The position numbers were made by a program, and so were the translations under genes. This document shows, piece by piece, positions 10,692 to 19,668 of a stretch of DNA of 64,000 nucleotides. Within the stretch, counting starts at the first letter, position 1; the number at the start of each line of letters is the position of its first letter. The notes beneath the pieces were generated by a model. It was not told where the DNA came from, made no database searches, and saw only the letters and a program-made list of their open reading frames with translations. Origin of the DNA: Usnea hakonensis (lineage: Eukaryota > Ascomycota > Lecanoromycetes > Lecanorales > Parmeliaceae); contig BLJB01000177.1 in assembly GCA_013423325.1 (NCBI GenBank), forward strand, positions 248,001 through 312,000. Reading direction: 5' to 3'.

Positions 10692-12296
10692 TCACCACCA
10701 AATCTCAGACGGCGAAGAAGTCTTCCGACTCCCCCCCTCCTCCCCATCTCTCGGCAAAGACGGGTTCCGCCCATGATACGGACACTCCCCCACCCCTCCA
10801 GACTTGTGCTTCGGATTTCTCGGACACAGCGGGCTATTCGGCAAATGCTCCGGCACCGCGTCGGCAAGCTGCTCCCAGACAACCCCTTCCGCCTCAATGG
10901 CATCCGTCTTGACGCGGTACCAATCGCTATCCCTGCGCGGCCGCGCTCCTGTACGTGTATGTGCATGTGCATTAGTCGCATCCACTACTGCCGTTGCTGT
11001 TGCTGCGGTGACTGTAGCTCGTTCTGGAAAAATCGACGTCGGCGTCAGGGGTGCGTTGTAATCGAAGAAGAAACCTCTGAATTTCCCGGCGCCCGTCGAG
11101 CCGGTTGGTAAAGGCGGGGTGTGGACCCTGCGGGCCTCCGAGGGCAGGAAAGCGACGCCTTCCTCTATCAAGTTCACGGCGACATACGTATTTGAGTCGG
11201 AGCCCGTGTACATGGCTTCGGGCTCGGGCGTGTGGAGCGGCGGTCTGCCCATCATCATCCCGCGGATCGAACTGGAGGTCGAGCCTAGTCTGCCGCGTCG
11301 GCTCATGATGCGTTGCCAGCGGGAGCCGGCGATGGAGAGGTTGCTGACGCTGGTGGCGGAGCTTTGCGAGGTGGTTTTTCGATCGGGGAGGAAGCGGAGG
11401 GTGCTGGAGACTCGTTCGAGGAGGTTGTCGGTTTCGGTGCGCTCGCGGGATGAGAGGGTGGTGGGGTCCAGGGGGTCGTGTTTGAGGCCGAGGGCGCGCT
11501 TTGTTCGGCAGTAGAGACCTTCTTTGGGGGTGAGGAGGGCGTAGTCGGAGGAATCGCGGCTTTCGGGTAGTAGGGGCTGGTGGCTTCCGGCATTGGGTGA
11601 TTGGTCATGGGCTCCGAGGTCTGAAGACGTCGAGGCATTGCTGAGGGGAAGACGGATGGTTGAGGAGTGGCTTGATAGAACGGGGGTTATCTCTCCAGAC
11701 TCTCGCACTGAGTGCTCGACCGACTGTGCCTGTCGGCCGATTCGAATCTCAAAGCCGGGGCCGGCAAACTCGCGTTTCCATTTGAAGCCACTTTTTGGTG
11801 TTCTTGGCGGCTGCTCGCTTCCAGCACTGGGAGTGATTTGAATACCGGGTAAGTCATGAAGCAAGTGTGCTTGCGATTTTACTGATGATGATAATTCAGA
11901 AGCATTTCTGTCCCTCAGTGGGGCAGACTCGTCTCCGAGGATGAAGAGAAGTTCGTTAGAAGGTGAAGCAACGTTGCTGCTTTCCGGAGGTGACGCGGCA
12001 CTAGCATCTGAGTGATAGCTTCGCCTTGCCACACCTTTCGGCCTAGGGCGCGCAGTAACGAAAGGAGAAGGAGACGCCAATGGCGAGGTCGCAGCCGGAA
12101 TTGCATTTGAGCCTTCAGAGGTACGGAACGCCCGTCGCTGCGCGGCAATGTTGTTGCCTGGAGTGGTCAATGGGGAAGGATGACTGCTTGAGCTGCCGAG
12201 ATCTGAGCCGCGAATGGCGCGAGGTCTACCGAAGAGGTTTCCGAAATCGGAACTTGGAAGGCGATCTGGAGCGTTTGGACGATTGAGGGATGGCAT
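10692..12296 (-). CDS. conserved fungal protein, function unknown
   Basis: A single exon of 534 codons from ATG 12296. The first 400 residues are low-complexity and Ser/Pro/Thr-rich, with many SP/TP sites, and are probably disordered. The C-terminal 130 residues are more ordered: a DSDWYRVKTDAIEAE segment followed by VPEHLPNSPLCPRNPKHKSGG and CPYHGRNP, giving a pattern of two Cys plus His (CP, HKSGG, CPYHG) that I recognise from uncharacterised ascomycete proteins. Those Cys and His residues could bind metal, which is inference. No signal peptide or membrane segment is present. It converges on the nitronate monooxygenase gene, with 245 bp between the stops. Confidence 0.75.
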   Translation of the reverse strand: MPSLNRPNAPDRLPSSDFGNLFGRPRAIRGSDLGSSSSHPSPLTTPGNNIAAQRRAFRTSEGSNAIPAATSPLASPSPFVTARPRPKGVARRSYHSDASAASPPESSNVASPSNELLFILGDESAPLRDRNASELSSSVKSQAHLLHDLPGIQITPSAGSEQPPRTPKSGFKWKREFAGPGFEIRIGRQAQSVEHSVRESGEITPVLSSHSSTIRLPLSNASTSSDLGAHDQSPNAGSHQPLLPESRDSSDYALLTPKEGLYCRTKRALGLKHDPLDPTTLSSRERTETDNLLERVSSTLRFLPDRKTTSQSSATSVSNLSIAGSRWQRIMSRRGRLGSTSSSIRGMMMGRPPLHTPEPEAMYTGSDSNTYVAVNLIEEGVAFLPSEARRVHTPPLPTGSTGAGKFRGFFFDYNAPLTPTSIFPERATVTAATATAVVDATNAHAHTRTGARPRRDSDWYRVKTDAIEAEGVVWEQLADAVPEHLPNSPLCPRNPKHKSGGVGECPYHGRNPSLPRDGEEGGSRKTSSPSEIWW

Positions 12297-12661
12297 GCTA
12301 TTTGTATATCATGCACTTGAAATATGATTTTTACATGGTGAACGCTAGCGAAAGTGGACTTAGGGGAGAGATGTAAAGGTGTTGAAGGCTGCAAGACTAA
12401 GAGAACTCGGATAAATGCAGTTGTATTAAAAAGGAGCCACAGCGCTAGCCCATCCACATAATGTTCCCGATCAAGCAGGCGCGACCAAGGCAAAATACTC
12501 GCCTGGTTGCGAGACCATTACGTAGGAGACAATCTTTTAGATTAGAAGCCTGACACTCAAGGCATTAATAAATCGCCATTCCGTCACAATCGCCAACTCG
12601 GGTTCCCTCCCTTAGACTGAACGTTGCAATATGCTGGTAGGCTGGTAGGCTCGCTCGTAGC
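12297..12661. other. intergenic, 5' leader of 12296 gene and 3' side of 13286 gene
   Basis: No coding frame of note. Nothing seen except the presumed leader of the minus-strand gene starting at 12296. Confidence 0.4.
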
Positions 12662-13286
12662 TCATCTAAACTTTGTGAGCTTTATAATCGAGCAGGGCAT
12701 ACACGCAGATACTAACATGCTGTCACCTAACTCCTCGCCCAAACCATTGCAGCCCCATTTCTCTATCTCCATCTCCCATAGCTGAAGACATTGACGAATT
12801 AAATACAGGCTTCCGAGGTCTTGGCCATTCCTCCTCACGGAAACGGTGTCCCATGTCCCACGAGATGATACGCGCAGGCTAGAATGGTTCCGAACCATTT
12901 CTCGGTCGAAGTCGTTGGGGCCTACCATAGGCCATCTGGTCTTGGTGAGATCGCCAGTCGTTTCCATAATGGGAATGCAGTGCGGATCGAGAGCTTTGAT
13001 CTGTAAAAAGATAGCTAGTATTAGCTCTTGCTGGCAAAAGTGAAGACGGCTTGCCCACCGTGGCGCTGAAGGCCACCACACTCCCATCTCTACCCTTCTT
13101 CCTCATCGTCAACGTGTCTTTGATCTGGATTGCCCCCTTCCTACAAAGCTCCTGGAGCTTCTTTTTGCTCCGGTCGATCCGGATTGCTTCCTCACGAACT
13201 CGCCTCTCGCGCATCCATCGAGCTGCATCATACGCGTTTTGTATTAGACTGGCGTAGACGCCATCATCCACCACAAGAGGGTACAT
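12662..13286 (-). CDS. uncharacterised 188-residue protein, two exons
   Basis: Exon 1 is 13059-13286 and exon 2 is 12662-13000; the 58-nt intron has a GTGGGC donor, a TACTAG-type branch region and a TTTTACAG acceptor. Joining keeps frame and gives 188 residues. The first half is strongly basic and helical (ARWMRERRVREEAIRIDRSK, then KKLQELCRKG), perhaps a coiled coil or nucleic-acid contact. The second half contains METTGDLTKTRWPMVGPNDF and a Cys-containing C-terminus (MLVSACMPCSII). I do not recognise a family. A TATA box lies about 80 nt upstream. The clean splice and promoter support a real gene. Confidence 0.6.
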
Positions 13287-13364
13287 CTTCAGTATGCTTG
13301 ATGTTTCAGAAAATGCAAAGTGGTGGATTGCTCAAAGGTAGGATGATGATTCGAGACTGCTAGA

Positions 13365-13376
13365 TATTTATATATA
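13365..13376 (-). promoter_or_regulatory. TATA box of the 13286 gene
   Basis: TATATATAAATA on the minus strand, about 80 nt before ATG 13286, a normal distance for a fungal TATA element. Confidence 0.5.
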
Positions 13377-14558
13377 CAGGGCCGATGCGGAGCTCTTTGC
13401 CGTGGCTCTGATCCGCGCTAAGCCTTCCGTGACTGGAACACAGGCATCTCAAAGGCAGCAGAACATTTCGATCGCTGTAAGCACAGCACTTATCATGCAT
13501 ATTCTGAGAATAACAGCGATAGCAGTGCCAAGTTTGGCTACATTAGAAATAAATTTCTTCGACAACCGTACAAGACGTATAGCCAGATTGTCTCCTCGTA
13601 CCAGAGGCTAACAATGAGAACACTTCGACAGGACCATAGCAAGACAGTAATACGAGCTCCGCCACAGAGCGGAGAAGTCCACATGACGCCCATATGATTG
13701 GTGCAAATGCTGAGACCTGGTCATTCGGATTGCTGTCAGATTTGTGGCGATCAGGTACAGTCGACTGGGGTTCTCTGAGGGAACTCGCTGCTGGCGTCTT
13801 CCACAGAGTTTCTCTACCTCTAGGCGAAACGACTGGCACGCGTTTTTCGAGAAGTAGCTCCAGCGTGGACGACCCGGGGAAGACGAAGACCCCTGAGGAG
13901 CGGGCAATGACGATTCTTCCAGATATCCTCGAGGTTCTAAGGATTGGTACTGAGCCTGACCCTGCCACGAGCAGAGCTCTCACTTCGGAGTCTTCAATGG
14001 ACGACGCGTATCTGAGACTCATGGACTGGTCCCAAATGCACCTTTCCCCTCAAAGCCTTCCAAAGGTTGGCCCTCCAAATCGTTTACCTCTCTGCACCTC
14101 TCATTGCTCAAATCCATAACTCAAGCGGGGCACTTGTACAAGCCCGATGCAGCATGATGCCAGCCGCGTGTAAGATATAGCCCCCAGAGGGAATAGCAAG
14201 CTGAGCAGCCACTGAGAGAGCAAGAGGGTCTCAGGGCACTTGAGGAAGCAAGACTGGTTCATGTCATGGGCAAATACAAGACGCGGATGTTTTTGTGTAT
14301 CTACGCTAACTACTTGAGTTGAGACTGTCTTTTGAAGTGCAGTCGATGACGGAATGAGGCGGCAACGGTTGAACATTTCCCCTAGCGGCTGTCAGAGCAG
14401 ATCATCACCTCGACAATTTTATTGACTCGGGCCGCCACATCCTTACCTAGAAGATCTGGTAATGACAGACTTCTTAACTGTTTGATCTGTCATATCGGTC
14501 AGTTTCTCGACTGCTGTTCCGTCTCTGCTGTGTTTCCTACCATAGATGTTCACACATC
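13377..14558. other. intergenic with one weak open frame (13694-14119, +)
   Basis: The plus-strand frame 13694-14119 (141 codons) has some protein-like character (DWGSLRELAAGVFHRVSL, RAMTILPDILEVLRIG), while the opposite strand is also open for 159 codons (13543-14022). No domain, splice structure or promoter could be tied to either. From 14120 to 14558 I see only the leader region of the Lon gene. Confidence 0.3.
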
Positions 14559-17500
14559 ATGGTTCGTTACCAAATGCTACCATGGAGGACCGCTCTGCCT
14601 GGTACTAGCCACAGTGCTGTTAGACACCGCATATTAGCACGACACACCTCTACGAAAATAATCTCCCATTCCATATCACATCAAAACCCTAGCATTTGCA
14701 CAAATCAGCTTAACACATCCCTCCCTCTAAGCCACGCACGGGGCCTTACGACTTCGATATCAAGAAGGAAGGAACGGGTACCTGATGATGGCCCCGATCC
14801 TATACCTGTCAGAAAGAAGGACAAGGGTCAGTCGGAAGGACAGAAAGGATCAGATCAGATAGAAGGCAAGCTTGAGGAGCCATTGGAAGCCAGGAAAGGA
14901 CAAGAGGCTTCCGGTACATCTGGCACCGCCTCCAGTGACCCAAAAGGCAGCGGTAGCGGCAGTGCCGGAAGCGGTGGCGACTCTGGCTCTGGGGCTGGTG
15001 ATGGCAGCAAAAAGGGTGGAAAGAAGGCTTCTACAGAACGAGCGATCCAAAAACCTAGCGTCCCAGAAATTTATCCTCAAGTGATGGCTATACCTATAGC
15101 CCAAAGACCTTTGTTTCCAGGCTTCTACAAGGCTCTCACTGTTCGGAATCGTAGTGTTGCGGCTGCTATCCAAGAGGCTTTGAGGCGGGGGCAGCCATAC
15201 GTTGGTGTTTTCTTGTTCAAGGACGAGACTGCGGACAAGGACATAATAGAAAGTAGGGAGGACGTACATGACGTCGGAGTCTTTGCGCAAATTACCAGTG
15301 CATTTCCTGTCAATGGGGAGAATGAAAGTCTTACGGTTGTACTCTACCCTCATCGAAGAATCAGAATGTCAAAATTGATACCTCCGCGGGCCGGCACTGA
15401 CCTGGCTGGTGCTCCAACGGAACTTAAAGGCCAACCGTCGAAGGATCAGGCGTCGCCGGACAAGCCAGGGGATGTGGTTGCAAGTTTCGAGGAATCAGGT
15501 ACACCACCACAGTCAAAAGAACTCCAACCATACGAACCGACGTCGTTCCTCCGCGACTATCGCGTCAGCATTGCTGACGTTGACAACCTACCGGATCAGA
15601 AGTACGAGGCAAGAAGTCCTGTATTGAGAGCTGTTACCAGCGAGATTGTCAGTGTCTTCAGGGAAGTAGCGCAGCTCAACCACCTTTTCAGAGACCAAAT
15701 TTCAACGTTTGCCTTGACTCAGTCTGCCGGCAATGTCCATGAAGATCCAGCAAAATTAGCAGATTTCGCTGGTGCCGTATCCACGGGCGAAGTCCGAGAA
15801 CTACAAGACGTGCTGGAAACCATGAATATCGAGGAGCGGCTACAAAAGGCTTTGATGGTGTTGAAGAAAGAGTTGATGAACGCGCAACTGCAAAGCAAGA
15901 TCTCGAAAGATGTAGAGAACAAGATTCAGAAGCGACAGAGAGAGTATTGGCTTATGGAGCAGATGAAAGGTATTCGTCGAGAACTGGGCATTGAATCAGA
16001 TGGAAAAGATAAAATGGTCGAAAAGTTCAAGGAGAAGGGCAGTAAATTGGCAATGCCAGAAGCAGTCAAGAAGGTTTTTGACGAAGAGTTGAGCAAGCTC
16101 GCTCATCTAGAACCCGCAGCGTCAGAGTTCAATGTGACTAGAAATTATCTGGACTGGCTGACGCAGATACCTTGGGGCCAACAGAGCGCCGAAAATTTCG
16201 GTATCAAGAACGCTATGACGGTACTGGATGAGGATCATCATGGCCTAAAGGATGTGAAAGACCGTATTCTCGAGTTCATTGCTGTGGGCAAGCTCAGAGG
16301 TACTGTAGAGGGCAAGATTCTATGCTTCGTCGGGCCTCCTGGTGTCGGAAAAACCAGTATAGGAAAGTCAATTGCTCGAGCCTTGAACCGGCAATACTAC
16401 AGATTCAGTGTGGGAGGTCTTACGGATGTCGCTGAAATTAAGGGGCATCGACGGACCTATGTCGGCGCTCTTCCAGGTCGTATCATTCAAGCGCTCAAAA
16501 AATGCCAAACGGAAAACCCTTTGATTCTTATTGATGAGGTTGATAAAATTAGTACGGGCTATCGAGGTGATCCTTCTTCCGCTCTACTTGAGCTACTGGA
16601 TCCAGAGCAGAACAACTCTTTCCTCGATCATTACATGGATGTCCCTGTCGATCTCTCTAAAGTCCTCTTTGTCTGTACTGCCAACATGACTGACACCATA
16701 CCACGACCGCTGCTTGACAGGATGGAGCTTATAGAACTATCAGGCTACGTCGCTGATGAGAAGATGGCGATCGCAGAAAGGTACTTGGCTCCAGCTGCCA
16801 AAGATCTCAGTGGACTTAAAGAGGTGGATGTGACTTTGAACAAGGACGCCATCGAGGAGCTAATTAACAAGTACTGCCGCGAGAGTGGAGTCCGGAGCCT
16901 GAAGAAGCAGATCGAGAAAGTCTATCGCAAGTCAGCGCTAAATATCATCCAAGATTTGGGTGAGGACGTGTTCTCAGAAGACAAGGGGCTCACAGAAGAA
17001 GGCAAAGCTGCCCAAGCAGAGTCGATGAAGGATGAGTCTGATGTGAAAGAAACGCCGAACGAAATCGCGAAAGAGACAACCCCGACACCCCGAAAACAGA
17101 TGAAAGTCCCGGAGGGTGTGCACGTAAGTATTGACCGCCAGAACCTCAAGGACTACGTGGGTCCACCAGTATTTACATCAGATCGGCTTTACGAAACCAC
17201 GCCGCCAGGTGTGGCAATGGGACTGGCTTGGACTAGTATGGGCGGTGCCGCCTTGTATGTTGAATCCATCCTGGAAAATGCCCTAAACGCTGCATCACGG
17301 CCTGGTTTAGAGCGAACGGGAAACCTGAAAACCGTCATGAAGGAGTCTACCGTCATTGCCTACTCATTTGCCAAATCTGTGCTGGCAAGGCTGTTTCCAG
17401 ATAACAAATTCTTTGAGAAGGCCAAGGTTCATTTACACTGCCCCGAAGGGGCTGTCCAGAAAGACGGGCCATCTGCCGGTATCACTATGGCGACATCGCT

Positions 17501-17903
17501 GCTATCGCTTGCATTGGACAAGGCGCTGGACCCTACGATAGCAATGACGGGCGAGTTGACCGTTACAGGCAAGGTTTTGCGTATCGGAGGCCTTCGAGAG
17601 AAGACAGTGGCCGCTCGACGTGCGGGAGCGAAAACAATCATCTTTCCCGCCGACAACATGTCTGACTGGTTGGAGTTGCCTCAGGTGAGTACAAAGCTAA
17701 GAGGTATCCTGCGGCGGTCGCAAGTGCTGACGTTTCGTAATCAGAACATCAAAGAAGGTATCGAAGGCCATGCCGCTAATTGGTATTCTGACGTTTTTGA
17801 GCTCGTCTTTCCACATCTCGACTCGGAGAGAGCCAACAACATTTGGAAAGAGCAATTGACGAAATCACAAAATGAAAGCAATCAATCAGAGGACGACGAG
17901 TGA
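14559..17903 (+). CDS. PIM1: mitochondrial Lon protease (ATP-dependent, PIM1 type)
   Basis: Degrades misfolded and oxidised proteins in the mitochondrial matrix. The Arg/Ser-rich N-terminus fits a presequence; ATG 14559 is chosen, but the next Met (14574, MLPWRTALP) is an equally good start. A low-complexity Gly/Ser/Lys linker (about residues 85-165) precedes the Lon substrate-binding domain (YPQVMAIPIAQRPLFPGFYK). The AAA+ core has Walker A GPPGVGKTS near residue 592 and Walker B LILIDEVDKI. The protease domain has the catalytic Ser in KDGPSAGI and the catalytic Lys 43 residues later in GLREK. A charged insertion (residues about 815-850) sits between the AAA+ and protease domains, as in fungal Lon. 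Positions 17685-17744 are a 60-nt GTGAGT...AATCAG intron without stop codon; removing it joins WLELPQ to NIKEGIEGHAANWYSDVF and gives 1094 residues. Confidence 0.97.
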   Translation: MVRYQMLPWRTALPGTSHSAVRHRILARHTSTKIISHSISHQNPSICTNQLNTSLPLSHARGLTTSISRRKERVPDDGPDPIPVRKKDKGQSEGQKGSDQIEGKLEEPLEARKGQEASGTSGTASSDPKGSGSGSAGSGGDSGSGAGDGSKKGGKKASTERAIQKPSVPEIYPQVMAIPIAQRPLFPGFYKALTVRNRSVAAAIQEALRRGQPYVGVFLFKDETADKDIIESREDVHDVGVFAQITSAFPVNGENESLTVVLYPHRRIRMSKLIPPRAGTDLAGAPTELKGQPSKDQASPDKPGDVVASFEESGTPPQSKELQPYEPTSFLRDYRVSIADVDNLPDQKYEARSPVLRAVTSEIVSVFREVAQLNHLFRDQISTFALTQSAGNVHEDPAKLADFAGAVSTGEVRELQDVLETMNIEERLQKALMVLKKELMNAQLQSKISKDVENKIQKRQREYWLMEQMKGIRRELGIESDGKDKMVEKFKEKGSKLAMPEAVKKVFDEELSKLAHLEPAASEFNVTRNYLDWLTQIPWGQQSAENFGIKNAMTVLDEDHHGLKDVKDRILEFIAVGKLRGTVEGKILCFVGPPGVGKTSIGKSIARALNRQYYRFSVGGLTDVAEIKGHRRTYVGALPGRIIQALKKCQTENPLILIDEVDKISTGYRGDPSSALLELLDPEQNNSFLDHYMDVPVDLSKVLFVCTANMTDTIPRPLLDRMELIELSGYVADEKMAIAERYLAPAAKDLSGLKEVDVTLNKDAIEELINKYCRESGVRSLKKQIEKVYRKSALNIIQDLGEDVFSEDKGLTEEGKAAQAESMKDESDVKETPNEIAKETTPTPRKQMKVPEGVHVSIDRQNLKDYVGPPVFTSDRLYETTPPGVAMGLAWTSMGGAALYVESILENALNAASRPGLERTGNLKTVMKESTVIAYSFAKSVLARLFPDNKFFEKAKVHLHCPEGAVQKDGPSAGITMATSLLSLALDKALDPTIAMTGELTVTGKVLRIGGLREKTVAARRAGAKTIIFPADNMSDWLELPQVSTKLRGILRRSQVLTFRNQNIKEGIEGHAANWYSDVFELVFPHLDSERANNIWKEQLTKSQNESNQSEDDE

Positions 17904-19668
17904 ATAGAGAAGTCCGTCCTGGGTATCGGTATCGCAGTTCGTTGTGAGTCTTCTTACATGGCTGGGGCACAGCGTTATAGCATTCCATGGCGTTGGGCAT
18001 CTGTACAGCTACCGCATTAGCATTGGGTATGGGACGATGGATCTCTCCATTTTTGGCGTAGATACAGTGATGACTCCGCTCTTCTATAGATGTACATAGC
18101 CGGACAGACAACTAGCATGCGAGCATCGCATCATACCTGCAACTCAAAGCAATAATCTTACTTTATAGACGCTGACTCGTATTCGGCTACCTAGGAGCGG
18201 TACCTTCCCATCAGCCAGCGCAGCAGAAGCTCCTGAATTCAGTAGTCGCCAATAAGAAGTGTGTGCGTGAGGTACTCAGACCCTATTGAAATCCGCTTCA
18301 CTCTTCCTCTTTGAACCTCCTGCTGCATGTACACTCCCAGACAGGTTAGGTCTATTATAACCGCTCGGTGCTCTCCCCGTCACTGCGCAAATAGCAATAT
18401 TATTGTACACTCTAGAAGCTTCTCTAGAACCAACATAGCCTCGAATTTTTGACACAGACCATTTATGCAGCCTAAGCAACGGGCCGACTGGGAGGAGAAA
18501 GGAAATGCACGTGGAAATATAGGTGAAGTTTGATCTTTCGTAACGGTCCCTGAACTCAAATCGGGCAATGCACGGCAGGTGTAGGCTAGATGAGAGCAGA
18601 GAAGGGTTGGATGAAGGGTTGGCGAGAAAGCCATTGGTATTGGCAATGTTGTGGTCTGGGTACTGCCACGTCAGAGCAAAGAGTCAATGCGAAGCTAAGC
18701 TACTGCAGAATATAGCGGATGTGATGGGGCAAGGCTCCGAATAAATCATGCCCAATATTTATTCAATCAATCGCGCAGCAAAGGTGAGAAGTGAGAACGA
18801 GGGTTGAGCCAATTGACGCCTGACAGAGAAGGCCCATCCTGCAGCCGAGCGATTACGGACGATGATGAATATGTGATATCATTATCATTTGAAGGCGTCA
18901 ACAGACGACGAAATCCACACGGCCGTCTTTGGGTACTTTCGAGGGTCTGAGATGTAAACGATTGCTCTTTAACAAAAGCGAACAGGAAGCTGACGGGATC
19001 GCGAGTGAGGTGAGGCGAGGCGGTGAAGACGGGGGGTTATCCCTCACAGTATGTATCTGCAAAGATGAGTAGTGCTCTTCTTCAATATGATATTACATTA
19101 TTATTATTGTTGTTGTAATTGAGATGAATGCTCGTATTCAAAAAAGAGATGGACGGCGAATCTTGACTGTCAAGAGTGCATAGATGCTGCAAAACAACTT
19201 GTTATTGTGCATATAGATGCAGTGTTTCAAAGCGCCAGGTCTCTCAGGGCAGAATTTATCCTTCAGGTACATATCGATGCAAGCCAAATGCAAGCCTATG
19301 CAAGCCTAAACTTTAGGTCTGAAATTCGCTAGCTTAAGCACCTATTATTCTCACCAGACTTTGCATTTCACTGCAGCACAGCCTACAAGCTCTACAACGC
19401 GGCCCTATCATTAATTACACTCATACCATCACTTGAGGCCGAAGGCATCGAATGAGAGTCTTTTGAATTATATACCGAATTATTCAATTAATACCTCCTC
19501 ATTTCTTCGGACATACTTGCTTTTCCACCCCCCTCCCCATACTTATGCTTCAAATGACTGCCTGGACATCTTCGCATTCACCTTGCAGGACACGCATGAA
19601 AACCCTGCAGTGGCCCGATCACAGATGATTGGTAACCTCATACATAGCCTCCCCTTCCCCTTTCCCAA
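17904..19668. other. long intergenic region
   Basis: About 1.8 kb without a convincing gene. Only short frames are seen (for example 18380-18646 minus, 88 codons, no domain). There is a TTATTATTATTGTTGTTGT microsatellite near 19092, repeated TGCAAGCC/ATGCAAGCCTA words near 19275-19310, and a TCATTTCTTCGG / CCCCTCCCC pyrimidine-rich leader (19500-19660) just before the kinase start. Confidence 0.4.
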
